A model generated the notes under the pieces. It made no database searches. It was not told the origin of the DNA and saw only the letters and a program-made list of their open reading frames with translations. From JAOABV01 sp964473505 (lineage in GTDB: Bacteria > Hydrothermota > Tepidihabitantia > Tepidihabitantales > CAIPLT01), in contig CAYYPG010000018.1 of assembly GCA_964473505.1 (NCBI GenBank), forward strand, positions 1-27,362: a stretch of DNA of 27,362 nucleotides. The letters are read 5' to 3'. This document shows, piece after piece, positions 7,326 through 15,617 of the stretch; the stretch's first letter is position 1; every line of letters begins with the position of its first letter. The position numbers and the translations under genes are program-made.

Positions 7326-8114
7326 ATGGAAAGCAATAAATTGAAAGTAGGTTTCTATAATTTTTCCGGATGTGCAGGTTGTTTGTTAACAATTATCAAT
7401 TGTGAAGATAATTTACTTGATATTTTCAACGCGGCGGAAGTCGTTTCGTTTTTGATGGCTAAGAGCGATAATTTAGAAAAGGATTTAGATATCGCTTTTA
7501 TTGATGGCTCGATAACCACAAATAAACAAGAGGAGTTCCTTAAAGAATTAAGAACCCGAACCAAAAAACTTGTTTGTTTAGGTACCTGTTCTTGTTACGG
7601 AGGTCTTCAGGCAATGGAATTTGGCAAAGGCAATTGGCAAAGACGCTTCCAAAAAGTTTATGGGACAAAGCCATTTACCATAGTTCAAGCCTTTGAATCG
7701 CAACCAGCAGATGCATTTGTTCCAGTTGATTTTTATATTCCAGGTTGTCCAATTGATGCGGATTTATTTCTTTATAATTATGCTCGATTAATCAAAGGCT
7801 TGCCGGTTGATTTTCCAAAAACGCCAGTCTGTATTGAATGTAAGTGGCGAGAAAATGAATGTTTACTCTTAAAAGATATTATGTGTTTAGGTCCAATTAC
7901 TGCGTCGGGTTGTAAGGCTCGATGTCCTTCAGTAAATTTACCATGTGTTGGTTGTTTTGGTCCAGCGGATGAAGGTAATCTGACTTCAGAATTTAATCTG
8001 CTCAAAGAAAAAAGTTTTAATTCTTCTGATATTGAACGGAAATTACGAATTTTTGGGGGCACCAAATTTATTAAAAACCTTAAGGCTAAATTATCCTCAA
8101 AATCGCATCCGTAA
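7326..8114 (+). CDS. hydD: [NiFe] hydrogenase small (delta) subunit, HydD-like
   Basis: Carries FeS clusters that link the NiFe site to the beta/gamma module. From the ATG at 7326 it has 262 residues. The proximal cluster ligands are Cys16 and Cys19 (SGCAGC), Cys88 (GTCSCYGG) and Cys141 (PGCP). A further Cys-rich C-terminal half (Cys169, 172, 179, 187, 196, 200, 207, 210) supplies two more clusters, as in group 3 enzymes. No Tat signal is present, consistent with a cytosolic enzyme. A TTG three codons earlier (7317) is possible, but the ATG leaves a GGG at suitable distance. The stop lies 10 bases before the large-subunit start. Confidence 0.93.
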   Translation: MESNKLKVGFYNFSGCAGCLLTIINCEDNLLDIFNAAEVVSFLMAKSDNLEKDLDIAFIDGSITTNKQEEFLKELRTRTKKLVCLGTCSCYGGLQAMEFGKGNWQRRFQKVYGTKPFTIVQAFESQPADAFVPVDFYIPGCPIDADLFLYNYARLIKGLPVDFPKTPVCIECKWRENECLLLKDIMCLGPITASGCKARCPSVNLPCVGCFGPADEGNLTSEFNLLKEKSFNSSDIERKLRIFGGTKFIKNLKAKLSSKSHP

Positions 8115-8124
8115 CTGTTTATCT

Positions 8125-9456
8125 ATGGAAAAACATACTATGACAAACCAAATTCGGATACCAGCCTTAGCCCGAGTTGAAGGGCATGGAAATATTTTAG
8201 TTGAAGTTCAAAGGGGAAAATTAAAAAATGTAAGATTAAACATTCCCGAAGGGCCAAGACTATTTGAAAGTTTAGTTCTGAATAAAACGCCAAAAGAAGT
8301 TATAAATATTGTTCCCAGAATATGTGCGATATGTTCGGTATCTCATCGCTACGCCGCAATCCGGGCTTTAGAACGAGCATTAAAAATAAATGCCTCGAAA
8401 GGTACACGTTTGCTAAGGACACTGATGCATTATGGTGAAATGATTGAGAGTCATGCTTTGCACGCGTTTGTTTTGGCGCTACCAGATTTTTTAGGATACC
8501 CATCAGCAATTGCCATGTTTGATAAATTTGCCCCGCAGGTTCTAAAAGCATTAAAACTGAAAAAATTTGGTAATGAGGTTATGGCAGTTGTTACCGGTCG
8601 CTGGACGCATGGCGAAAATCCGACAGTAGGTGGATTTGGTGCAATACCTCCGAAACAGGACTTGTTAGACCTTAAGAAACAAAGTGAAGCACTGATTCCT
8701 GATACCGAAGAATTAGTGGAAATAATGCGCAATCTCCATTATCCGACTTCCATGGAAGATGGAATGGTTTTTATGTGTTTAAAACCACCAACCGAAAGAT
8801 ATGGATTTGTGGGTGATTCTGTCTTGATTTCTACCGGCGAAGAACATCCAATTGAAAGATACAAAGAATTAACCAACGAGCGTATTGTGGCACATTCGAC
8901 CGCGAAAAGATGTCGGTATAATGATAAACCGTTTGTTGTGGGCGCTTTAGCCCGAATGAACCTTTTAGGTGAAAGACTTCACGGTAAAGCGGCTAATTGC
9001 TTTAAGCGTTGCTATAGTCTTAGTTGGATTCGTAATCCTTTATATGCCAATTTAGCCCAGGCAATTGAGATTTTGTTTTGTTTAGAGGAAATACCCAAAG
9101 TAGTTGATGAACTGATAAAGCGGGAACAGACCTTAAAGACTGAGAGCGAGATTAAAGAACCAGCGATAACAACTGGTAAAGATGTGGGCGCGGTTGAAGC
9201 TCCACGAGGTACGCTATACCATTATTATGAAGTAACGCGTGGTTTTGTAACTAATGCCAATATGGTTATCCCAACAACCCAAAACTTAGATGCGATTGAA
9301 AATCATCTTCGAGTTGCGGCTCAGAATTTAATTGACGGTATCCGGAAGAAAGATAAAAAGCAAGAATTGGAACTGATTTTACAGATGATTGTTCGGTCGT
9401 ATGACCCTTGTATTTCTTGCTCAGTTCATTTGGTTGATTTAGGAAGCGCTGCTTAA
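8125..9456 (+). CDS. hydA: [NiFe] hydrogenase large (alpha) catalytic subunit, HydA-like
   Basis: Catalytic subunit holding the Ni-Fe(CN)2CO centre. The N-terminal L1 motif is RICAIC...H (Cys67, Cys70, His74; Ala68 where Gly is usual) and the C-terminal L2 motif is DPCISCSVH (Cys429, Cys432, His435). RVEGHGN (18-24) is the standard N-terminal signature. Eight residues, LVDLGSAA, follow the L2 histidine and should be removed by a HycI/HoxM-type protease after nickel insertion. The reading frame is open back to 8032, but the region before 8125 overlaps the small-subunit gene and is not hydrogenase-like; ATG 8125 or 8140 (MTNQIRIP) is the true start. No hyp maturation genes are in the window, so they must be supplied from elsewhere. 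Confidence 0.94.
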   Translation: MEKHTMTNQIRIPALARVEGHGNILVEVQRGKLKNVRLNIPEGPRLFESLVLNKTPKEVINIVPRICAICSVSHRYAAIRALERALKINASKGTRLLRTLMHYGEMIESHALHAFVLALPDFLGYPSAIAMFDKFAPQVLKALKLKKFGNEVMAVVTGRWTHGENPTVGGFGAIPPKQDLLDLKKQSEALIPDTEELVEIMRNLHYPTSMEDGMVFMCLKPPTERYGFVGDSVLISTGEEHPIERYKELTNERIVAHSTAKRCRYNDKPFVVGALARMNLLGERLHGKAANCFKRCYSLSWIRNPLYANLAQAIEILFCLEEIPKVVDELIKREQTLKTESEIKEPAITTGKDVGAVEAPRGTLYHYYEVTRGFVTNANMVIPTTQNLDAIENHLRVAAQNLIDGIRKKDKKQELELILQMIVRSYDPCISCSVHLVDLGSAA

Positions 9457-9654
9457 CCAATAAACACTAATAAAAATAAAAACCTTTAGTCCATTTCTTT
9501 TAGTTAGTATATCTGGTATTAAACGAAGTAAACTCTAAGATCGTGTATTATAGAGGAACTGATCCTACGCTAAAATAAATTTTTAGAGAGGATAAAAGGA
9601 GAAATTAACTGATAGGGTTATAGGCAATGCAAATTAAAAAGTAAATCAATGGCA

Positions 9655-9745
9655 TGTTATGATATCAATTCCCTAAACCAAATTCAATGGCAAATTTCTC
9701 TAACATAACCGATACGAGAGAGTAGATTGTATCATCCTATCGGAT
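9655..9745 (-). pseudogene. Possible second outer-membrane protein relic
   Basis: Minus-strand reading gives EKFAIEFGLGN then a stop, with similar DNA (GTTAGAGAAA...GGTTTAGGG) to the relic in the gyrA-hydrogenase spacer (GTCAGAGAAA...GGTTTGGGA). Frame is kept for only about 23 codons. This is weak and may be coincidence. Confidence 0.15.
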
Positions 9746-10101
9746 ACATCATCGGGTGAAGATCACTATAAGGTGTTTGTACAGTAAGAACATAAATGCT
9801 TTCATAGATTGTCATAATAAACATTGTTAGTTTTCTTAAATCTTTATTTAATAAATTATTATTATATAATAATCAGAATTAGTATGGTTTAACTCTTTAG
9901 TTGATATATATTATATTTTGCGTATTGTCAAATATTTTTAATTTTCATATTTAATATTACCTATGCTAAATAAAAACCTGTCGGGCATATCCAATTTATT
10001 ATAAAGGGATATATGAAACATAATAATGCTTGATTTCTAAAGATTATTAGGCACTTTCTTGGTAATATTAAGTTGTTAGGTTAAGTTATATTGTTTCATA
10101 G

Positions 10102-10210
10102 GGGTGTTCTTCTTTCTCGTCTCTCTAATTGTTAATATGTTTCAACATAAAAGAGGATACACTTTTTTTATTATAGCAAGAGTCTGTTTATACAAAATAT
10201 TGTACATTAC
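10102..10210 (+). repeat. Dispersed intergenic repeat, family A, copy 2 (partial)
   Basis: Shares GGTGTTCTTCTTTCT, then AAAGAGGATACACTTTTTTT and TACAAAATATTGTACA with the two other copies in the same order. The GCGTCAAG-bearing end is missing or too diverged. The copy ends about 20 bases before the -35 box of the pseudopilin promoter. Confidence 0.65.
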
Positions 10211-10230
10211 CGAATCAGACACATTTTTTC

Positions 10231-10258
10231 TTGACATATATATTTTTTGATGTATAAT
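10231..10258 (+). promoter_or_regulatory. Strong promoter of the pseudopilin/pilus block
   Basis: TTGACA (10231-10236), 16 bases, TATAAT (10253-10258), both perfect. Expected start near 10265. If translation begins at 10402 the leader is about 137 bases long. Confidence 0.8.
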
Positions 10259-10401
10259 TTAATAAAATTAACATTGCCATTTTCGTCCATAAGAACACAG
10301 TTATGGCTAACACACAAAACCAAATACGACATCAAGAGACAGTAAGGAGAAATAAAATTTGTCGATCAAGGAATAATAATCCGGAGGGACTGATAAATAA
10401 T

Positions 10402-10926
10402 ATGCAACAAAATAACTTCAAAGGCATTACAGTTATTGAGCTTTTAGTGGTGATATTTATCATTGGCGTTTTTCTTTCATTTTTTCTTCCGACCATGACT
10501 TCCCGAATTAGTATGAACGCTCGAGTTAATGCTACGCGTCAGGAGATGGAACAGATAAGAAAAGCAATCGTAGGAAATCCTGATTTAGTTAGCGGTGGTG
10601 AACTTGTAGATGTTGGATTCAAAGGTGATATGGGCAGATTGCCCCGCCATTTAATTGAACTGGCAACTCGGCGCCCGGATACAACTTTATATAATTATCC
10701 CAATAAAGAGTCTTTACCAATCTGGGACCCCTGGAATAAACGCGGTTGGAAAGGACCGTATATAAGGGATGATGGGCAACAAGGTTTTATGAAAGATGCC
10801 TGGGGTGAATTTTATCAATTTCTGGTAAATAGCAGTGGAGATACAATTGGTTTAAAAAGTCCTGGGATTGATGGCGAATGGGAATTGCATGGAATTGTCG
10901 GCGATGATATTAAAGTCTTATTTTAG
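10402..10926 (+). CDS. Type IV pilin/GspG-like pseudopilin 1
   Basis: Secreted pilin-like subunit. From ATG 10402 the leader is MQQNNFKG, cut after Gly, followed by ITVIELLVVIFIIGVF with the conserved Glu at +5. GGAGG lies 14 bases upstream of this ATG. The frame is open to an ATG at 10303, but that start has no ribosome-binding site and would give an implausible 41-residue charged leader. The mature domain has the GspG-like pattern GNPDL, GDMGRLP, WKGPYI and DAWGEFYQF. It is the shortest (174 residues) of three consecutive relatives, and is cleaved presumably by the prepilin peptidase encoded at 18456-19208. Whether it is a major pilin, minor pilin or pseudopilin cannot be told. Confidence 0.88.
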   Translation: MQQNNFKGITVIELLVVIFIIGVFLSFFLPTMTSRISMNARVNATRQEMEQIRKAIVGNPDLVSGGELVDVGFKGDMGRLPRHLIELATRRPDTTLYNYPNKESLPIWDPWNKRGWKGPYIRDDGQQGFMKDAWGEFYQFLVNSSGDTIGLKSPGIDGEWELHGIVGDDIKVLF

Positions 10927-10983
10927 ATAATGTTAAAGAAAAAGATTAAGGCAAGACAACAATTAAAACCACAAGAGCAAAAT

Positions 10984-11769
10984 ATGGATAACATTAAATG
11001 TGAGCGCGGTATTATTCTCCTTGAATTATTATTTGTGATTATGATTATGGGACTTTTAATTGCCGGTGCGGTAAGAACCTGGGATGTAACCCTCCAACAA
11101 ACAAGATTTAACCAAACTGTAAAAGAAATCGAAGATTTATCAACGGCAATTGTGGGAAATCCCAATCTTTATGCTGAAGGAAAAAGAACCGACTTTGGCT
11201 ATGTGGGTGATATGGGAAGTTTACCAGATAGTTTAGCCGATTTAGTGCGGGCACCAAGTGGCGCAATTACTTGGCGCGGCCCCTATGTCACAGTAAAATT
11301 TAACGAAACTTTAGATGATTATCTGAAAGACGCTTGGGGAAATTATTACATTTATAGTCGTGAAAGTCTTTTTATTCGTAGTTACGGCGGCGGTACAAAT
11401 TTAACCCCTAATACTTGGATAACGAAAAGATTTGCCCGAGATTCATTAAGCCTTATAAGAAATATTGTTCAAGGAAGAGTTTCTGATTTATTAAACAATC
11501 CACCAGGTCCAGGTATTGATACTTTATTTTTGACTGTAGGAATTATTTACCCCATTAACAATGGAACTTCTCTGGCAACCCAAATGCGACATCCCAATGC
11601 CCAAGGTAATTATATTTTAACTGATATTCCGCAAGGCAATCATCGGATGTTTTGTCTATATGATACTACGCCCAGTTTACCCGATACTACAGATTATGTT
11701 GAGAAATATGGTTGTATTTATCCGGGAATAATCAATGAAGTTAATTTTCGATTAACCGTAGGATTTTAG
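10984..11769 (+). CDS. Pseudopilin 2 with C-terminal extra domain
   Basis: Prepilin with leader MDNIKCERG and mature start IILLELLFVIMIMGLL (Glu at +5). The frame is open from ATG 10930, but the internal ATG at 10984 gives a normal nine-residue leader; neither has a strong ribosome-binding site. The pilin core repeats the neighbour's pattern: GNPNLYAEGKRTDFGYVGDM, LPDSLADL, WRGPYV and DAWGNYYIYS. About 100 further residues follow, including GNYILTDIPQGNHRMFCLYD, which resembles a carboxypeptidase-regulatory-like beta-sandwich. Product is 261 residues from 10984. It is a tandem duplicate of its neighbours. Confidence 0.85.
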   Translation: MDNIKCERGIILLELLFVIMIMGLLIAGAVRTWDVTLQQTRFNQTVKEIEDLSTAIVGNPNLYAEGKRTDFGYVGDMGSLPDSLADLVRAPSGAITWRGPYVTVKFNETLDDYLKDAWGNYYIYSRESLFIRSYGGGTNLTPNTWITKRFARDSLSLIRNIVQGRVSDLLNNPPGPGIDTLFLTVGIIYPINNGTSLATQMRHPNAQGNYILTDIPQGNHRMFCLYDTTPSLPDTTDYVEKYGCIYPGIINEVNFRLTVGF

Positions 11770-11772
11770 AAG

Positions 11773-12924
11773 ATGAGATTACAGTGTAAAGAACCATTGA
11801 GACAGATGTTAAAATCTCATAATGGAGTAACCCTAGTTGAGTTACTGGTGGTAATTTTAATAATTGGAATATTGGGAGCGGTTGCATTGCGAACAATTGA
11901 TGCTACGACCAATCAATCGCGTTTTGATGCCACAAGAAAAGAGATGACGGAGTTAATTAAAGGAATTATTGGGAATCCAGATTTATTGGCTGATGGGGTG
12001 AGAATTAATTTTGGTTATGTTGGCGATATGGGCCGACTGCCGGACAGTTTAAACGCATTGTTTTTTTCTGAAGGTGGCAATTGGAAAGGACCTTATGTCA
12101 CCGGACGATTTAGCGAAGACCGACAAGGTTGGTTAACTGATGCTTGGGGTCAGCCGTATGTATATGATAAAGAAAATCTTTTGATTAAAAGCGTTGGTGG
12201 ACGACAGACATTAACTGCTAAAATTGCTGAGGATACCAATGATTTATTTTATAACTATATATGTGGAGTAATTACTGATATTACTGGTGGACCACCGGTA
12301 GAAATAGCCAATAAAATACTTGTTAGACTTATGGTTTCCCGTGATGGTAATTTAGTGGCCGAAACAACTCGACCTCGTCGTGATGGTTTCTATGAATTTT
12401 ACTCGGTGCCGATTGGTTTTCATCTACTGGTCGTAAAAAAAGAGTTTGGCACGAAGGATAGTATTATCCGTATGGTTTCAGTACCACCGCGTTCTAAAAT
12501 CGTCGCCGATTTTCGTTTTGCCTCAGGATTTCGTAATAATCTGAAATATGTCGAAGGTAGTGCCAGGGCTTGGGGAGACTCGTTGAATTGTATTGGTTTT
12601 AGTGTTTTTAACAGTGGTGATGATATTACACTTGATTCCTTAGTGGTCATAAGATTAGATACAACTGCATTTTATGAAAGTGTTAATTTTCAAGGTAGCG
12701 AAGTCTGGAATCATAACTGGAATTCGCCACCTAAACGAGCAGGTGAAAATGATATTGTGGAATTAAATCCCAATCCAACAATAAACTCTAATAGTGTTGT
12801 GCGTTTTGATTTAATGAATTTTAAGAGGCATCGATTGAATATCTATTCACCTGCAGTAAATATGTCCGGCATAAAAATTGCAATTAAATTTAGTGATGGT
12901 TCAATTATCGAATTTGTCCCATGA
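11773..12924 (+). CDS. Pseudopilin 3, long, with C-terminal beta-domains
   Basis: Longest of the three (383 residues). The leader ends SHNG and the mature protein begins VTLVELLVVILIIGIL with Glu at +5. The start could also be ATG 11806, giving a seven-residue leader. The core again has GNPDLLADGVRINFGYVGDM, LPDSLNAL, WKGPYV and DAWGQPYVYD. After about residue 170 comes a domain with DGFYEFYSVPIGFHLLVVKK, a carboxypeptidase-regulatory-like pattern, then a second beta-rich domain ending IKIAIKFSDGSIIEFVP. It starts three bases after pseudopilin 2 ends and its stop overlaps a small ORF by ATGA. The extra domains suggest a tip or adhesive minor subunit; that is inference. Confidence 0.85.
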   Translation: MRLQCKEPLRQMLKSHNGVTLVELLVVILIIGILGAVALRTIDATTNQSRFDATRKEMTELIKGIIGNPDLLADGVRINFGYVGDMGRLPDSLNALFFSEGGNWKGPYVTGRFSEDRQGWLTDAWGQPYVYDKENLLIKSVGGRQTLTAKIAEDTNDLFYNYICGVITDITGGPPVEIANKILVRLMVSRDGNLVAETTRPRRDGFYEFYSVPIGFHLLVVKKEFGTKDSIIRMVSVPPRSKIVADFRFASGFRNNLKYVEGSARAWGDSLNCIGFSVFNSGDDITLDSLVVIRLDTTAFYESVNFQGSEVWNHNWNSPPKRAGENDIVELNPNPTINSNSVVRFDLMNFKRHRLNIYSPAVNMSGIKIAIKFSDGSIIEFVP

Positions 12925-13076
12925 ACATTGCGGATACAATAAGTATGCAATTAAATAAAACGATAAATCAATTTGCAATTAATATGATTATGGATACAGC
13001 AAAGATAATAGTTAAATTTAGCAATGGCTTATTATACCAAGAAGATAATAAGTGCAATAATTATAAAATAAATTAA
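12921..13076 (+). CDS. Small ORF coupled to pseudopilin 3
   Basis: A 51-codon frame whose ATG overlaps the pseudopilin 3 stop as ATGA, the usual arrangement for translational coupling. Residues 26-42 read TAKIIVKFSNGLLYQED, resembling the end of pseudopilin 3 (IKIAIKFSDGSIIEF), so it may be a tail-duplication remnant rather than a gene. The composition is Asn/Ile/Lys-rich as expected of AT-rich spacer DNA. No signal peptide or other motif was seen. Confidence 0.3.
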   Translation: MNIADTISMQLNKTINQFAINMIMDTAKIIVKFSNGLLYQEDNKCNNYKIN

Positions 13077-13118
13077 TTATTGACTTTATGTTATAATAAA
13101 CTAATATATAATTTATAT

Positions 13119-13316
13119 ATGAAAACTGAGTTACTGATTTATTGGAGCAATAAACAGAATACGATTATGGAAATATTCAAAGGTAAAAAGAATATGCATA
13201 AAACCGCTGTGGTTTTCAGACCAAGAACAAACGAAGATTATCTAAAAGTGACGGATATTCGCCGTCTGATAGCAGAGATGTATAATATATTTTTATCGGC
13301 AAAGACAATTTTTTAA
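13119..13316 (+). CDS. Hypothetical small protein between pseudopilins and pilM
   Basis: Open frame ending 18 bases before the pilM start. The frame is open from a TTG at 13080; the first ATG is 13119 (65 residues) and another is 13194 (40 residues), none with a good ribosome-binding site. The C-terminal part HKTAVVFRPRTNEDYLKVTDIRRLIAEMYNIF is more protein-like than the start, split here only for reading: HKTAVVFRPRTNEDY then LKVTDIRRLIAEMYNIF. I do not recognise a family. Directly upstream of pilM, same strand. Confidence 0.3.
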   Translation: MKTELLIYWSNKQNTIMEIFKGKKNMHKTAVVFRPRTNEDYLKVTDIRRLIAEMYNIFLSAKTIF

Positions 13317-13334
13317 TGAAATTGGAGGCAAAAA

Positions 13335-14942
13335 TTGGATGTTAAAAAGTTATTTGGTTCCGGTAGCAACGAAATTTTAGCCATCGACATCGGGTCTTCG
13401 GCGGTGAAATATGTTAAATCAGCCAGAGGACGAATTTTTGATTATGGTGCAAAAGATATTGCCGAAATATTCGACATTCCCTCAATTTTGAAAGAATTGA
13501 CTAAGGAAACCGTACCGACCCAAGTTTATAGTTTTGTTTCTGGTCCCGCAGTAAGTATTCGTCAGGCAACTTTTCCTCGAATGTCGGCCAAGGATTTAAA
13601 GGATGCGATTTTACTAAGATTGGAGAAATATTCACCATTTACCCTTGAAGAGTCAATATTAGATTTCAGAGTGCTTTCGGATATTAAAGAAGCCGGTGTG
13701 GTTAAAGATAATGTAATGGTGGTTTCGGTCCGACGTGATGTTATTTCTGAACATATTGCGACATTCCGAAAAGCAGGTTTAGAGCCGACCGCAATTTCGG
13801 TGATACCTTTGGCTTTAGCCAGTGCGGTTCGAAGATTTGGGCGGTTGCGTCCTGCGGAAACAGTGATGGTGATTGATATCGGTGCACAATTCAGTAATAT
13901 TATTGTTATGCGTAATCAAAAATTAGAATTTGCCCGGTCGCTTACAATTGCGGGTAATGCGATTACGGAAGCGATGACCGTTGCTATTATGACTGAAGAT
14001 GGCGAATTAGCCTTAGGTATTAGTGAAGCCGAAGAGATTAAAAAACAATACGGTATTCCCGCGGAAGATTCGACCGAACGATTACCTTCGGGAATTGGAG
14101 TTAAGCATCTGTTGACGCTCCAGAAACCAGTCTTAGAAAGATTTCGGGCTGAAATTCTCCGAAGCATTGATTACTATCGCCGGGAATTTGCGGTAGCTAA
14201 AATTGACCGCTTACTAATATGTGGTGGTGGGGCTTTACTTAAAAATCTTGATAAATATCTTGAATCTAATCTTGGCTTACCCACTGAAATTTTTGACCCA
14301 TTTCGCAGTCACAATTTATATTTACGTAACCGTCCCTTTACTGAAGGTTTAGGGGTAAAATTAGTTGCCGCATTAGGTTTAGTTTTTGAATATCCCGCCA
14401 TAGAACTTCTACCATCAGAAATTAAATCTCGACGAATTCAAATTCGGGATGTGAAGATTGTCGCGGGTTTATATTTATTAGTTATTCCGCTCTTAATTAT
14501 TCTTAATATTATTTTTGCGTTGCAAACAACAACCCAAAAAAGAAATGTCGAATATTACAAAAGAAAAATAAAGGCATTTGAAATGATTAATACTGAATAT
14601 TTGGAATTAAAATCCGATGTTGCCGAATTAGAAACAAAACACAAGTCATTACAGGCGATTGTCGGTGGTGAAAGCAAAGCGGTGCCAATTTTAAGACAAC
14701 TGAGTTATCTCGTACCGGAAAATATTCAACTAAAGACTTTATCACTTACCACTCAAAAAGGCATAAATTTCACCGGAACAGTTTCAGGACAACCCTTTCT
14801 TTTAGATTTAGACCTGACACAATTTATGATCCAATTGGAAGCCTCACCATATTTCAAAAATGTTAAATTAGTAAACAAATCACGAACCTTATTACAAGGT
14901 GAGACCGTGTTAGATTTTGAAATAAACTGTTTACCTCAATAG
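13335..14942 (+). CDS. PilM-PilN fusion, type IV pilus inner-membrane assembly platform
   Basis: At 535 residues it is much longer than PilM (about 350). Residues 1-350 are an actin-like ATPase fold: phosphate loop AIDIGSSAVKYV (16-27), VIDIGAQFSNII (179-190) and LICGGGALL (294-302). Residues 356-366 read IELLPSEIKSR, matching the INLLP-type N-terminal peptide with which PilN docks onto PilM. A transmembrane helix (about 374-397), a coiled coil (about 400-440) and a PilN/GspL-type periplasmic domain follow. So one polypeptide covers PilM and PilN, the same layout as GspL of type II secretion. The start is TTG 13335, placed six bases after a perfect GGAGG. PilO follows at 15042. Confidence 0.9.
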   Translation: MDVKKLFGSGSNEILAIDIGSSAVKYVKSARGRIFDYGAKDIAEIFDIPSILKELTKETVPTQVYSFVSGPAVSIRQATFPRMSAKDLKDAILLRLEKYSPFTLEESILDFRVLSDIKEAGVVKDNVMVVSVRRDVISEHIATFRKAGLEPTAISVIPLALASAVRRFGRLRPAETVMVIDIGAQFSNIIVMRNQKLEFARSLTIAGNAITEAMTVAIMTEDGELALGISEAEEIKKQYGIPAEDSTERLPSGIGVKHLLTLQKPVLERFRAEILRSIDYYRREFAVAKIDRLLICGGGALLKNLDKYLESNLGLPTEIFDPFRSHNLYLRNRPFTEGLGVKLVAALGLVFEYPAIELLPSEIKSRRIQIRDVKIVAGLYLLVIPLLIILNIIFALQTTTQKRNVEYYKRKIKAFEMINTEYLELKSDVAELETKHKSLQAIVGGESKAVPILRQLSYLVPENIQLKTLSLTTQKGINFTGTVSGQPFLLDLDLTQFMIQLEASPYFKNVKLVNKSRTLLQGETVLDFEINCLPQ

Positions 14943-15041
14943 TATGATTAAACACAACGATAAGATAAGGGTGATAACGATAAATTGTCATCGTCGATAT
15001 GTTATGCTAAATTTTGAGTTGAAAATGTTTCAGGAGGTATA

Positions 15042-15617
15042 ATGGCAATTTTGCAACGTAAGGTTTTGCTAATTGGTAGCGTGCTTTTGGTGGTTATTGT
15101 AATATTTTTTGTAATGTTTCTCTACCGACCCCATTTTGCCCGACGGGCAAAAATTGAAGAACAAATCTCCGAACTCAAAAAACAACTGAAAGAATATGAA
15201 ACAATGGCAAAAGATATTGACCGTTTGCGTAAACAGGTAGCAAATTTAGAAGACGCCCGCACAGAATTTATGTCCAAAATTGCGCCCCGTTCCGAACTGC
15301 TGACAACCGTCCGCCAATTGATTAAATTAGCCGAACCTCACCAAATAGTATTTGTCGAAATTCATCCACCTGGTTTAGATATCTTGAATTACACTGAGCG
15401 GCCAGAAGCACCGGTATCGCCGGTGCCATTTACTATTACCGTCCAAGGCCGCTATGTTGAAATCGGCCGCTTTTTGGAAAAGCTTAGCAATTTTCCTTAT
15501 TATCTCCGGACTCCAGAATTGGAAATCATTGGGAAAGATGATATTCGGCCGATGGTCGAAGCAAAAATCTTATTAAATATCTATGCTTCAAGCTTGATTT
15601 CCGCCAGTAAATTATGA
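15042..15617 (+). CDS. pilO: PilO-like type IV pilus alignment subcomplex protein
   Basis: 191 residues: short cytoplasmic tail, one transmembrane helix (about 7-28), a coiled coil (about 36-75) and a periplasmic ferredoxin-like domain containing VPFTITVQGRYVEIGRFLEKL, typical of PilO (written as VPFTITVQGRYVEIG then RFLEKL). PilO pairs with the PilN part of the preceding protein and links to PilP and the secretin. AGGAGG just before the ATG gives a strong start. The stop overlaps a 17-codon ORF as ATGA. Confidence 0.88.
   Translation: MAILQRKVLLIGSVLLVVIVIFFVMFLYRPHFARRAKIEEQISELKKQLKEYETMAKDIDRLRKQVANLEDARTEFMSKIAPRSELLTTVRQLIKLAEPHQIVFVEIHPPGLDILNYTERPEAPVSPVPFTITVQGRYVEIGRFLEKLSNFPYYLRTPELEIIGKDDIRPMVEAKILLNIYASSLISASKL

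Larger units (their letters stand above)
9457..10230. other. Non-coding spacer after hydrogenase operon
   Basis: About 0.8 kb with no supported gene. No convincing terminator hairpin was seen immediately after hydA. It contains a weak outer-membrane-protein-like relic (about 9655-9745, minus) and a family A repeat copy (10102-10210), and ends at the pseudopilin promoter. Confidence 0.7.

Noticed and set aside
8032..8124. Upstream extension of hydA to an ATG at 8032
   Set aside because: It overlaps the small-subunit gene out of frame and is not hydrogenase-like; hydA similarity begins at 8125/8140.
10303..10401. Upstream 33-residue extension of pseudopilin 1
   Set aside because: No ribosome-binding site, and it would give a leader far longer and more charged than prepilin leaders.
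13080..13112. Promoter before pilM (TTGACT, TATAAT)
   Set aside because: Spacing between the boxes is 6 or 21 bases, outside the normal range.
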